From contig NZ_CP012100.1 in assembly GCF_001182785.1 (NCBI RefSeq), positions 445,171-509,170 of the forward strand: DNA of 64,000 nt, written 5' to 3'. Below are positions 1-9,111 of this stretch, piece after piece; the stretch's first letter is position 1, and each line of letters starts with the position of its first letter. The notes under the pieces were generated by a model, which saw only the letters and a program-made list of their open reading frames with translations, was not told the DNA's origin and made no database searches. This stretch comes from Bacillus thuringiensis (GTDB taxonomy: Bacteria > Bacillota > Bacilli > Bacillales > Bacillaceae_G). A program made the position numbers and the translations under genes.

Positions 1-2
1 GG

Positions 3-746
3 CCAGATTCATTGGTCCGAATTAATGGCCAAGTTGATGAAAGTCGTGTTGTTTTATTAATACAAGCTGATAATACACCAGCCTTTGAAAACAATGTAGT
101 TCCAGTTACACCGCTTTATATGGGGCAATTAGAAAGTTATGCTAACGACGATACATTAGGGGATGCATTATGGGCAGGAACCGCATTTGATACTGGAAAC
201 GAAGCAGCATCACACAAATTCGATTTTAATGACACAAAACCATATAGAAACGTAGAAAACTATATGCCTGTCATGAAGTCTTATCCGCGTTCTCCTGGTA
301 ATGGTATTGATAACGTAATTATTAAACGTTCACGACTGGGAGCAAGGTACCAGGCTCACTTTATTGCATGGAATGTAGCGCCTAATGCAATGCCACCAGA
401 TCGCGTTGGTAAAGATGGCGGTCAATATTCACTAGCATGGCAATCTCAAGATAATGACGAATACAAATATCAATTTAATCCGTCTGTTTATAGTAATAAA
501 GTACATACTTCACGCGCTTATATTGTTCATCCAGACGAAGGTGTACGTGGGTATTTACCTTATATGATCCTATTGTCTCCACTAGGTCTATTAAATGGCG
601 ATAGGTTAAAGGTTAGGAAGAATACTTGTCCGGATTCACACGACATTTACAAATTCTTTAATGTAGATGCTATTTCACCAATTACAAAAAGACCTGCTAC
701 GGCATATCGTCCTGCTGGATTAGGTATTTTCGAGAAAACAGTATAA
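3..746 (+). CDS. Phage structural protein, 5' end cut by window edge
   Basis: The frame is open from base 3, so the gene begins upstream; the TTG at 12 is probably only an internal codon. About 247 residues are visible and no named domain is recognised. Its C-terminal two thirds is a diverged paralogue of the middle and end of the next gene: both contain FNPSVYS followed by a YIVHP block, and both finish with a GLxI(F/Y) ending. It heads a same-strand run with gaps of 14-21 bases that leads to holin and endolysin, so a tail or tail-fibre role is inferred from context only. Confidence 0.75.
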   Translation, partial: PDSLVRINGQVDESRVVLLIQADNTPAFENNVVPVTPLYMGQLESYANDDTLGDALWAGTAFDTGNEAASHKFDFNDTKPYRNVENYMPVMKSYPRSPGNGIDNVIIKRSRLGARYQAHFIAWNVAPNAMPPDRVGKDGGQYSLAWQSQDNDEYKYQFNPSVYSNKVHTSRAYIVHPDEGVRGYLPYMILLSPLGLLNGDRLKVRKNTCPDSHDIYKFFNVDAISPITKRPATAYRPAGLGIFEKTV

Positions 747-760
747 AGGAGTGGACTTAT

Positions 761-2497
761 ATGTGGTTTGATAAAGTCGTATATTTACAGACATTACCGC
801 AAGAATTAGAAAAACTATTTGCTGATAACGGTTGGAAACGAACGCTATTTTTCCAAATTAAGAGCGGTATTTCAAAATTTATTGATGTAAGGTTGTTTGA
901 ATCATTAGGAAGTGATGGAGAACGTAGAAGATTCGGTATAGCAAATGCGTATGATACTGCTGATTCTGATTTCACTGATAGTCGGTTTATTTCGGCAGAT
1001 TCTCCATTAGGTAAATTAGGGATGGGGGATGGAGTGAAGAAAGACTTCTTCATCCCTGTTTCTCCTGTTCTTGGCCCTTCTGTCATTGTATATGTAAATG
1101 GGTTTGAGCAAGAAAAGAGTAAATATAAGGTGGATGCAACTACAGGTAAAGTAACATTCACTACTGCTATTGCAAAAGGCGATAAAGTAACATGCGAATA
1201 CAGATTAGCTACCAACACATATGAGCCGAACAATGACATGTTGCTATTTACTTTTAATCGATATTTTATCGAAAAAGAGATTCTTGCTGGTGATAAATTA
1301 GGTGAATTAGGAAAAGGAGATGGAACGAAAAAGAACTTTGCATTGCCATTTCCTAACTTTGATGAAAGTAGAACGATAGTTTACAAAAATAATACTATTG
1401 TTGATCCAAGCGAGTACTCGTTCACTGAAAAAGAAATTGTATTTAAAACAGCACCTGCAGCAGATATAACAATTAAGGTTTCCGGTATTTATTTCTTATT
1501 ACCAAAAGAAGATGGAACACTGGATGCATTAACAGCAAAAACAAACTTTGATGTACAAAAGATGGAAAGTATTATGGGCGAAGTTTATTCTACGATTAAT
1601 TTTGTGAATCCATCCCCTTATACATCAATTAGTTTTACACCAGAGCAGCGTTTCTCTAAAGAGCTAAATCGTGACTCTGTTGTTTATCTATACGGGAATG
1701 CAAACAAGGACCGCTTGATTATGTTTATGCGTGTAGATCCAACGCCAAATCCAGTTCGTGCATTATTCGTTCCGTTGTATATCGGGAAATTATATACATT
1801 CGATGTTGCACCAAGAAAAAACATGATTATTTTAAGTGGCTGTAGACCAGGTGATCAATTTGTATATTCACAAAATAAGAAAATCGGTAACGCGCCACTT
1901 GATTACGGTTCTGATACATCAAACGGGAACGAAACGGTCCAATTATCGCAATCAAGTACAGGAGCAATGTACCAACACCATTACTTAGCTTTCATTACAC
2001 ATGATATGTCAGTAGATAGTGGGCAAGGACGCTTTAATCCATCCGTTTATAGTGGTAAATACCATTTATCTCAAATTTATATTGTGCATCCTAATGATGG
2101 CTATGTTGGGAAGTTGGATGATGTATATGCGGTTCATCCGAAGAATATCCAGCAAGCCGACGAACTAGAAATTGAGAAAACGGTTGTAGATGAAGTAATT
2201 GGAAAAGGCGATGGGCACCGTAAAGTATTTCATTTAGAACATAAGTCAAAGGGCGAAACGTTAAGACTATTCATTTCATGTAAAGAAGTAGAAAAAACGG
2301 ATTATGTATACAATGCAGAAGATAAGACCGTTACATTTAAAGAAGCACCGGTTATTGGTTCTGAAATCACAGGCGCTTATGAAATGGCTCAATTATATCG
2401 TTACACATTACCAACAACGCCTGTTTGTCCTATGACACAAGCAAAAGCAACACCATTTAATCCAATTGGTTTAGCAATCTACAAAGAAGATATTTAA
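761..2497 (+). CDS. Phage structural protein with three GxGDG beta-domain repeats
   Basis: This is a 578-residue protein with a good Shine-Dalgarno (AAAGGAGTGG). Three copies of a roughly 65-residue domain begin with GxGDG and an alternating hydrophobic strand (about residues 84-152, 180-247 and 479-546). Each ends in a short strand typical of small beta-sandwich modules in phage tail proteins. Residues of about 250-478 are a paralogue of the preceding gene (shared FNPSVYS and YIVHP blocks). The layout suggests an ancestral protein into which the GxGDG domain was inserted or duplicated three times. Tail-fibre or baseplate-decoration function is an inference from neighbours. Confidence 0.8.
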   Translation: MWFDKVVYLQTLPQELEKLFADNGWKRTLFFQIKSGISKFIDVRLFESLGSDGERRRFGIANAYDTADSDFTDSRFISADSPLGKLGMGDGVKKDFFIPVSPVLGPSVIVYVNGFEQEKSKYKVDATTGKVTFTTAIAKGDKVTCEYRLATNTYEPNNDMLLFTFNRYFIEKEILAGDKLGELGKGDGTKKNFALPFPNFDESRTIVYKNNTIVDPSEYSFTEKEIVFKTAPAADITIKVSGIYFLLPKEDGTLDALTAKTNFDVQKMESIMGEVYSTINFVNPSPYTSISFTPEQRFSKELNRDSVVYLYGNANKDRLIMFMRVDPTPNPVRALFVPLYIGKLYTFDVAPRKNMIILSGCRPGDQFVYSQNKKIGNAPLDYGSDTSNGNETVQLSQSSTGAMYQHHYLAFITHDMSVDSGQGRFNPSVYSGKYHLSQIYIVHPNDGYVGKLDDVYAVHPKNIQQADELEIEKTVVDEVIGKGDGHRKVFHLEHKSKGETLRLFISCKEVEKTDYVYNAEDKTVTFKEAPVIGSEITGAYEMAQLYRYTLPTTPVCPMTQAKATPFNPIGLAIYKEDI

Positions 2498-2518
2498 GCA
2501 TAAGGGGGTAGCAGAAGA

Positions 2519-5032
2519 ATGAGTGAAAAAGTTTATTCTATTGCTTCCCCTTCTATATGTACCAAAGAAAAAAGTCATGTTGTTGTCGTTGGTTCTGGAC
2601 CTAATTGGAATGAAAAAGTTTATTCTTTTTCTATTACACCAGCAAATACAGAAAACAAAAATGATGTTGATTATCCAATTTGCATTGCTCCCTATACGAG
2701 ATATAAGGCTGTTAAAGAAGATAACGCAGGAGTAACTGCCATAAAAGTAAGGGCAAAAGGGATGTTAACAGATGTTATAGAGAATGCATTGCGACAAATA
2801 GAGGTAGAAGCCTATATTTCAAATACAACTGATTTTGATTTAAATCGAAATATAAATGTGGCCAACATTGAAATGCAGCATTCGCAACGAATGGACAGTA
2901 TTTCTGTTCAACTAATTTCTGCAGAAGAATCACCACAACATAGACGAATTTTCGATATAAACCATATCGAAGGGGTAGAGAGCACAAAACCAAACGAGAT
3001 AGAAGCAATGGTACACGCTTCTGATAAAACAAATCTCATAACGAATGAATACGAAGCTGCACCGATCATAAATCAGGATTTACTAAAAGGTAAGTTACGT
3101 GAATTCGCTGCAGGTGTAGAAGTATTACCGGAATGGGTAAATGTTGCGCGTATTGTATACGGTGAGGGTTTCTATAATGAACTTATGGCTGTCAGAGTTA
3201 CAAAGGATTATAAAGCTGTATCAATGCATAATGACGCAAGCGATATTGTTACCAGGGAGCTAAAAGCTACACATGCAGAAGTTACTTTATCTACAGTAGT
3301 TCCAAATATATTACCTGTATCTATTATCGAAAAGGAAACTGGTGATATACAGCAAAAAGAAATACTTCTTCATGCTCCGGCACAATTCGAATTTAGTACA
3401 AAAGAGCGAGAAGTTAAAGGAACCATAGAAGAATTTGATTTGTTCAATGGTATGGGTATACCGGTTTATCTTCCGGATTATGATTTATTTGCTCGTATGC
3501 AAAGAGACATTGAAACATCTATCGTTAAACAATATGAGTTGAATCGCGTAGAAGAAATTGAAAATGTGGACTTGCTTCCTTATGAAGATATTGAAAGCGC
3601 GTATTTAATTCGTAAGATCGATGTAGCGCAAATTAACCTGGATCACTATATTCGAACAAAGGAACTTGCTGCAGATGTTATTGCAAGTAATGAAGTAAGC
3701 AAGAAAATAAATATATTTGATTCTGGAAGAAATGAATCTGCATCATTTACAAGAACAAAAGAACAGTATGCGAATGTAGTTACAACACACACATTTGAAC
3801 GTATTGTAGAAACACTTGACTCTGTTTATGCCGATCAACAAGAATTCGCCAATAAAGAACATGTATTTACAGCAGCTGTAGAGGGAGGGCAAGAAGTTAA
3901 AAATGCTTCACGGGTATTATCTGTTAAAGATATTTCCATAACTGACGACGCAAAGAAATCGCAAAACATATTTGAAATACAGACAATCGTCGGAGAAGAA
4001 GCAGAGAGATTACATGAAATAAATGCTGATATTACTGCTGCAGATTATTCTCATCGTATCTTAAAAGTATTACAAGGCGTATCGCCAGACTTTACTTTTG
4101 CAGAAGTGAAAAATGAGCTGCAAGCAACTGTAGTTGAACTGGATTATGCAGATAAAGAAGATACTGCATTGCTTACACATATAGATGAAATTTCTTTATT
4201 CGAATTAAAAGAACTCTTCATTAGTACCCATGTAGATACTGATGAAGTTGCCAATAAAACAGAAAAAGAATTAGAAGCTATCATAGAAGAGTTTGATTTA
4301 TTTGAGGGCCTTGGTATCCCCGTATATCTTCCAGAATTCGATTTGTTTGGTCGTGTTCAAAAAGAACTAGAAACACGTATTTCCTTACTTAATGATTCAT
4401 CTAAATCATTAAATGTGATGCAAATGAAGCTAAATCAAACAATTGAATCTGAAAAAGCAATGAAAGAACATACAACTATAGTAATTGAAGAAGTAGCTTC
4501 TGACATCATTCCAGTTATCTTAGATGCTGAACATATATTATTAGACTTTTCTTATAAACAAGTTACACAACAAGCCTTTATTACGGAGCAACAGTCCTTT
4601 AACTTTATACGTGAATTTGAAGGTGGAATTATTTCTGACATAACACCAGCTGTTAAAGAAGTTATAACAACAGATACAAATGTAATTGAAACTGTAGATG
4701 TAGTAAGGGAATCTGAACGATATGCAATCGTTAGTGAAAAAGAATTATTAGAAAGACGGGCTAGTGTAGAAGTTGTAGTTAATGAAGTAGGTATATTTGA
4801 TAGGGAACATGAATTAGGAAGCGTTATAGAGGAATATGAACGATTTGAACGTACACCAGAACGAGAATCAGTTCTAGAGGATAATGAACTATTCAAAATG
4901 GAGAGAGTGCTAGATACAGTAAAACCAGATGAATTAATAGTTATCGAAAAGGAAAATGATGATCCGAAGTTATGGCTGCGTCATAGCCGTCAATCTTGGT
5001 GGACAAATTCAAACTGGAAGAAAACGAGATAA
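2519..5032 (+). CDS. Large repetitive acidic phage protein, possible fibre shaft
   Basis: An 837-residue protein without a signal peptide or recognised domain. It is rich in Glu, Ile, Val and Thr and looks like a long series of irregular beta/alpha repeats. One block recurs clearly: IEEFDLF(N/E)G(M/L)GIPVYLP followed by a DLF and a Glu/Arg-rich segment, at about residues 302-335 and 587-624. A shorter relative (IEEYERFERTPER) lies near residue 770. The C-terminus is basic and Trp-rich. Decayed copies of its 3' end lie upstream of the genes at 9112 and 11925, so it belonged to the duplicated module. A fibrous structural role is inferred. Confidence 0.75.
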   Translation: MSEKVYSIASPSICTKEKSHVVVVGSGPNWNEKVYSFSITPANTENKNDVDYPICIAPYTRYKAVKEDNAGVTAIKVRAKGMLTDVIENALRQIEVEAYISNTTDFDLNRNINVANIEMQHSQRMDSISVQLISAEESPQHRRIFDINHIEGVESTKPNEIEAMVHASDKTNLITNEYEAAPIINQDLLKGKLREFAAGVEVLPEWVNVARIVYGEGFYNELMAVRVTKDYKAVSMHNDASDIVTRELKATHAEVTLSTVVPNILPVSIIEKETGDIQQKEILLHAPAQFEFSTKEREVKGTIEEFDLFNGMGIPVYLPDYDLFARMQRDIETSIVKQYELNRVEEIENVDLLPYEDIESAYLIRKIDVAQINLDHYIRTKELAADVIASNEVSKKINIFDSGRNESASFTRTKEQYANVVTTHTFERIVETLDSVYADQQEFANKEHVFTAAVEGGQEVKNASRVLSVKDISITDDAKKSQNIFEIQTIVGEEAERLHEINADITAADYSHRILKVLQGVSPDFTFAEVKNELQATVVELDYADKEDTALLTHIDEISLFELKELFISTHVDTDEVANKTEKELEAIIEEFDLFEGLGIPVYLPEFDLFGRVQKELETRISLLNDSSKSLNVMQMKLNQTIESEKAMKEHTTIVIEEVASDIIPVILDAEHILLDFSYKQVTQQAFITEQQSFNFIREFEGGIISDITPAVKEVITTDTNVIETVDVVRESERYAIVSEKELLERRASVEVVVNEVGIFDREHELGSVIEEYERFERTPERESVLEDNELFKMERVLDTVKPDELIVIEKENDDPKLWLRHSRQSWWTNSNWKKTR

Positions 5033-5047
5033 AGAGAGAGTGATAAA

Positions 5048-8000
5048 ATGGCAAGACAATTAGGAAAAAACCTATTGCAACCAGAACCAGGGTGGACTCG
5101 TGAATATTGCTTTTTAGAAAATGCAAAACCAGGTATGTTTTTTTCAAATGTAGACCTAGATAATAAAATTACGGGTGATAAATGGCGTGCAGTAGGTGAT
5201 ACTAACAGATTAGAGCAGAATAGTGCCTGGTATGTTGGTGATACATTAGGTCGTTCATTTTATTTTAAATTCACAGGGACTTCAGTTCGTATTTTATTAA
5301 AAAATTTTACAACTCATGCATATAATATTACAGTCACTATAGATGATATAAGCTATGTTGGTTCGGTACCTGCTTATTCTAGCGAATATTCTCTTGTCGT
5401 ATTTGAGAAACTAGATCTAATTAAAGGTGAACATAACGTTAAAGTAACCACAAATGGATATGCTTCTGGGGCACCTGGAACTGCTTATACGTTTATAACT
5501 GCTATTGATTACGCGGATTTAAGCGCAAATGTCGGTGATGTACTTACACAACCGGAGCCAGGTTGGAGTCGTTTTGATGATAGAAATAGTGCTATTAGAT
5601 ATGAAGGGAATTGGCAAATTTATAATAACCAGTCTTCCGGTGACGGTTATCTGGGTAGTTACCATATAAAAAATAATGACAAAGATAAATTAGGTCATGT
5701 ATTTTTCAACTTCACGGGTACCAAGTTACGAATCCTAGCATATAGAACAGATGGACTTTATTTTGATAACACCAAAATAGTAATTGACGGAGTTACTTAC
5801 GACATACCTAGAGTTGATAAACCCTCATCTGTAAAGACTGTTGTTGTATTTGAAAAGACTGACCTTAGTCCAGGTACTCACTCTGTTGATATGTACGACT
5901 ATTATTTAAACTTGGATGCTATAGACGTGGGTCAGGGGGAAAGTATTGTAGAAAAAGCTAAAGTAGGGGGAATATTAAAAGAACCCGAACCTGGTTGGCA
6001 GCGACATAAGTTTAATGAAAAATTAGACGATGGTACAGAAGCTATAAAATACTATCCGGAAGGTGCATGGATAGTAAGAGACTCTGGGGATTATACATAT
6101 ACAAAAAATCATGTTGGTTATTTAAGATTTAAATTCTATGGTAGTGCTATCAGAATTATATCAACGCACTTTAGTGACACTGCAACGAATACGAAAATAA
6201 CCATAAATGGTAAAACAAGTTTCCATAATTTTAGAGGGAATGCAGATGGAGACCTACTATCTTTTGAACAAGCAAATCTCCCCTTAGGTATTCATACAGT
6301 AGAAATTGATGCCAATAATTCTGGGAAATCAAATTTATCTGCTATAGATTTAAAAGATGGTGAGTACCTTGTGCCTTTAATTAAAGTTGGAGAAGCTTTA
6401 CTTCAACCAGAGCCAGGTTGGACCCGCTATGATGATACAAGTATCAATATTAAATATAGTGGTCCGTGGTCTTCTAGTTTAGCAGATACCGGTAGTTATA
6501 ATAACTCCATACATTACACTGTAGAAAATGCTGGTGTTACATTTTCATTTTATGGAAAATCATTAAGGATTATTGGATTAGTAAGTACGGGTTATAAAAA
6601 AGCTAATATCATCATAGATGGTAAGATTTTAGATGAAATAAATTTCAATTCCGCAGTAACTGAAAGATCCATTCTTTTGTACGAGAAAAAAGACCTAACT
6701 GAAGGAAAACACACCGTTACAATATGGGGTGAATATATTAATTTAGATGCAATTGATATTAATGGAAGTGGATTTCTTATTCCTCCTGTTAAAGTAGGTG
6801 AAAGATTAAAAGAACCAGAACTTGGTTGGAAACGTTTTGATGATAGGGACCAAAGAATATTTTATGAAAACCCCGATGGAGGATCTTGGATACAAATATC
6901 AGTAGATCCTACTGATTACTATAACGGAACACTTACATATAAAGAACATGTAGGGATGCCACGTTTAAAAGTTAAGTTTAAATTTAAAGGAATCCAACTC
7001 AGAATTCTTGCTACAAGATTTACTACAAACCTTTCTAAATATGAGGAAGCTAAGATTCTAATAGACGGTGTTCAATATGTATATAACCAAAATGGAACAT
7101 CCAATCAATTTTGTACATTACTATTTGAATCACCAGTCTTAAACCAGGATGTTCACACAGTAGAAATCACGACCGGTAAAGGTCCATTTGATTTTGATTG
7201 TATAGATATATTGGGTGGGGACTTATTTTTACTTGCTAAAGTTGGCGATGTACTTACACAACCGGAACTAGGTTGGAAACGATTTGATGATACGGATAGC
7301 AATATCAAATATATAGGTAATTGGGTTGCTGTCCAAAATATTGAAGACCGTTTTAATGGAACTCTTCATTACAAGCATAGTTCTCATGGTACAGAGCCAA
7401 TAGCAATCGAATTTCATTTCAAAGGAACTAAACTTAGACTTATTACCCTTGTAAGTAAGATATATGATAAAGATCTACAAATTACAATAGATGGCGTAAC
7501 AGAAACGTTCAGTAGTTCTAGAGATACAGTTGCTGCTCAAATACTCACTTATGAAAAATTAGGTTTATCAAATTCAATTCATACCGTGAGAATTACCGGT
7601 ATTTATGCAAATTTAGATGCCATCGATATTGATGATACTGGAGAGTTAATTCCAATAGATGTAGCTAAAAAGCCCAAAGTATCCTTGTACGAAAAAGAAA
7701 GCGGAAAAATATTTGTAGACGATTTTGATTCCGTAAATCCCAAATGGCTTATGTCACTATCAAGTGCATTTAACAATGCTATCAAAAAAGGTTTCTTACG
7801 TATGAATCATTCCGCAGATAAAGACGTTATGCTGTTAATCGATAAACCGCAAGGTAACTTTGCAATCCAGGTTATTGCGGATTATGCTCCTACAAAAGAA
7901 GGAGATGAAGGTGGCTTACTGCTCTACCAAAATGAAAAGAATAAGGTTGAATTCCTTGAATCTTATGCTGCTAATAGTTCACAAAGCAATAAAGAGTGGC

Positions 8001-8734
8001 TGGCAATATGTAAAGAAGATCAATGGGACTTTTACACAAAGACAGATACATTCTTTGATTATGCGAATAAAGATTCATTATCAACTGAACGAATAGGTGT
8101 GGTTTTAAAAAGAGGAACTGAAGAAGGATTTGTACCGCTAGACATTAATAAAATCATTATGACAAAGAGTAATATGTTACGTCTGCGCCAGCTATATGAA
8201 AATTATAAGATTGTATTAAAAGATACTGCAGATAATACCCTTTCTACTAACATCGTAGCTACAGCTCATACAGGCATTGATATTCTACTTCCTTCTTTAG
8301 AATTTGAGGGAATCGTAGAAATATATGACGAGGAAAATGAACTGTTAGCAAAGAAACAAACTACTTTTTATGGTGGAGATATGTATTGTATGGGTTCATC
8401 TTTACAAATAAAAATGAATAACGATGAATTAAATACAACAGATTCAACGAATTTAGGTTACATGTTGAATAATGAGCGAATTGTAAAAATGACAATCGTA
8501 AATGATAACATCGGTGCTGCTACAAATATAAAACTATCGATTCAGCAATACATGGATAAAATTGGTTACACCTGGGCACTTATTTCATTAGATGGTACTA
8601 ACTACTTGAATGAAATACAGATTGATTCAATAGCCGCACAAAGTACACGTGATTTTTGGGTAAAGGTTGTGAAGGATACAAATTCTCTAGCATTTGAACC
8701 AATTTATTTTAATGTTCATTTAAAACATAATTGA
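5048..8734 (+). CDS. Giant tail-fibre-like protein, six beta-sandwich repeats plus shared C-terminal domain
   Basis: This 1228-residue protein has six tandem domains of about 140-160 residues, starting near residues 4, 162, 306, 447, 583 and 732. Each opens with a VG(D/E)xLxxPEPGW-like motif and an (R/K)(F/Y)DD strand, and closes with GxHTVxI and (L)DAIDI. The fold resembles carbohydrate-binding beta-sandwich modules. From about residue 875 a different 354-residue domain begins (KPKVSLYEKESGK) that is almost identical in the two following paralogues. The layout suggests a variable-length adhesin arm on a constant base. Recognition of a cell-wall glycan is plausible but inferred. No signal peptide; start ATG at 5048 has a GAGAGAGTG ribosome site. 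Confidence 0.82.
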   Translation: MARQLGKNLLQPEPGWTREYCFLENAKPGMFFSNVDLDNKITGDKWRAVGDTNRLEQNSAWYVGDTLGRSFYFKFTGTSVRILLKNFTTHAYNITVTIDDISYVGSVPAYSSEYSLVVFEKLDLIKGEHNVKVTTNGYASGAPGTAYTFITAIDYADLSANVGDVLTQPEPGWSRFDDRNSAIRYEGNWQIYNNQSSGDGYLGSYHIKNNDKDKLGHVFFNFTGTKLRILAYRTDGLYFDNTKIVIDGVTYDIPRVDKPSSVKTVVVFEKTDLSPGTHSVDMYDYYLNLDAIDVGQGESIVEKAKVGGILKEPEPGWQRHKFNEKLDDGTEAIKYYPEGAWIVRDSGDYTYTKNHVGYLRFKFYGSAIRIISTHFSDTATNTKITINGKTSFHNFRGNADGDLLSFEQANLPLGIHTVEIDANNSGKSNLSAIDLKDGEYLVPLIKVGEALLQPEPGWTRYDDTSINIKYSGPWSSSLADTGSYNNSIHYTVENAGVTFSFYGKSLRIIGLVSTGYKKANIIIDGKILDEINFNSAVTERSILLYEKKDLTEGKHTVTIWGEYINLDAIDINGSGFLIPPVKVGERLKEPELGWKRFDDRDQRIFYENPDGGSWIQISVDPTDYYNGTLTYKEHVGMPRLKVKFKFKGIQLRILATRFTTNLSKYEEAKILIDGVQYVYNQNGTSNQFCTLLFESPVLNQDVHTVEITTGKGPFDFDCIDILGGDLFLLAKVGDVLTQPELGWKRFDDTDSNIKYIGNWVAVQNIEDRFNGTLHYKHSSHGTEPIAIEFHFKGTKLRLITLVSKIYDKDLQITIDGVTETFSSSRDTVAAQILTYEKLGLSNSIHTVRITGIYANLDAIDIDDTGELIPIDVAKKPKVSLYEKESGKIFVDDFDSVNPKWLMSLSSAFNNAIKKGFLRMNHSADKDVMLLIDKPQGNFAIQVIADYAPTKEGDEGGLLLYQNEKNKVEFLESYAANSSQSNKEWLAICKEDQWDFYTKTDTFFDYANKDSLSTERIGVVLKRGTEEGFVPLDINKIIMTKSNMLRLRQLYENYKIVLKDTADNTLSTNIVATAHTGIDILLPSLEFEGIVEIYDEENELLAKKQTTFYGGDMYCMGSSLQIKMNNDELNTTDSTNLGYMLNNERIVKMTIVNDNIGAATNIKLSIQQYMDKIGYTWALISLDGTNYLNEIQIDSIAAQSTRDFWVKVVKDTNSLAFEPIYFNVHLKHN

Positions 8735-9111
8735 GGTAAATAAGATATAGATACAGTAACGAGATTAATGAAAAGAAATTTTAAAATTATAATTGACCCC
8801 AAAAACGATTTTTATATAACAAAGATGTAGAATGTAATCATTTGAATAAATCCTGAGTCTAGCCGGAGAACTTTCTGTGAATTCTATCATAATAGAGAAC
8901 TAAAAAGAGAATATGGATTGTTTTTTTGAAATAAAGAACGATTAAGTAGTTAGTCTGCAGATATAGTTACCTTACTTGAGAGAGTGCTAGGCATAGAAAA
9001 AGGAGAATAAATAGAGGATGTAGGGAAAATATAGGTTTGAAACTATGTGAAGTATTAGTTATTTGTTAACAAGCTTACATTGAAGAAAACTAGATAATAT
9101 AGGGTGATAGA
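8735..9111 (+). pseudogene. Decayed copies of neighbouring phage genes between fibre paralogues
   Basis: This 377-base gap has no long ORF but is not random. Just after the fibre stop, bases resemble the start of the small gene at 13872 (GATACAGTAACGAGATTAAT against GGAACTGTAATGAAATTAT). The right half resembles the 3' end of the gene at 2519: GAGAGAGTGCTAGGCATAG matches GAGAGAGTGCTAGATACAG near 4903, and the final GAAGAAAACTAGATAA matches GAAGAAAACGAGATAA before 5034. I read it as the eroded remains of a tandem duplication. Confidence 0.6.

Noticed and set aside
757..1239. Long minus-strand ORF inside the second phage gene
   Set aside because: It is the shadow of a well-supported plus-strand gene, with no ribosome site and no family-like sequence.
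4552..4896. Minus-strand ORF of 114 codons in the gene at 2519
   Set aside because: Shadow ORF; Ser/Thr-rich low-complexity translation typical of the antisense of a Glu/Val-rich gene.
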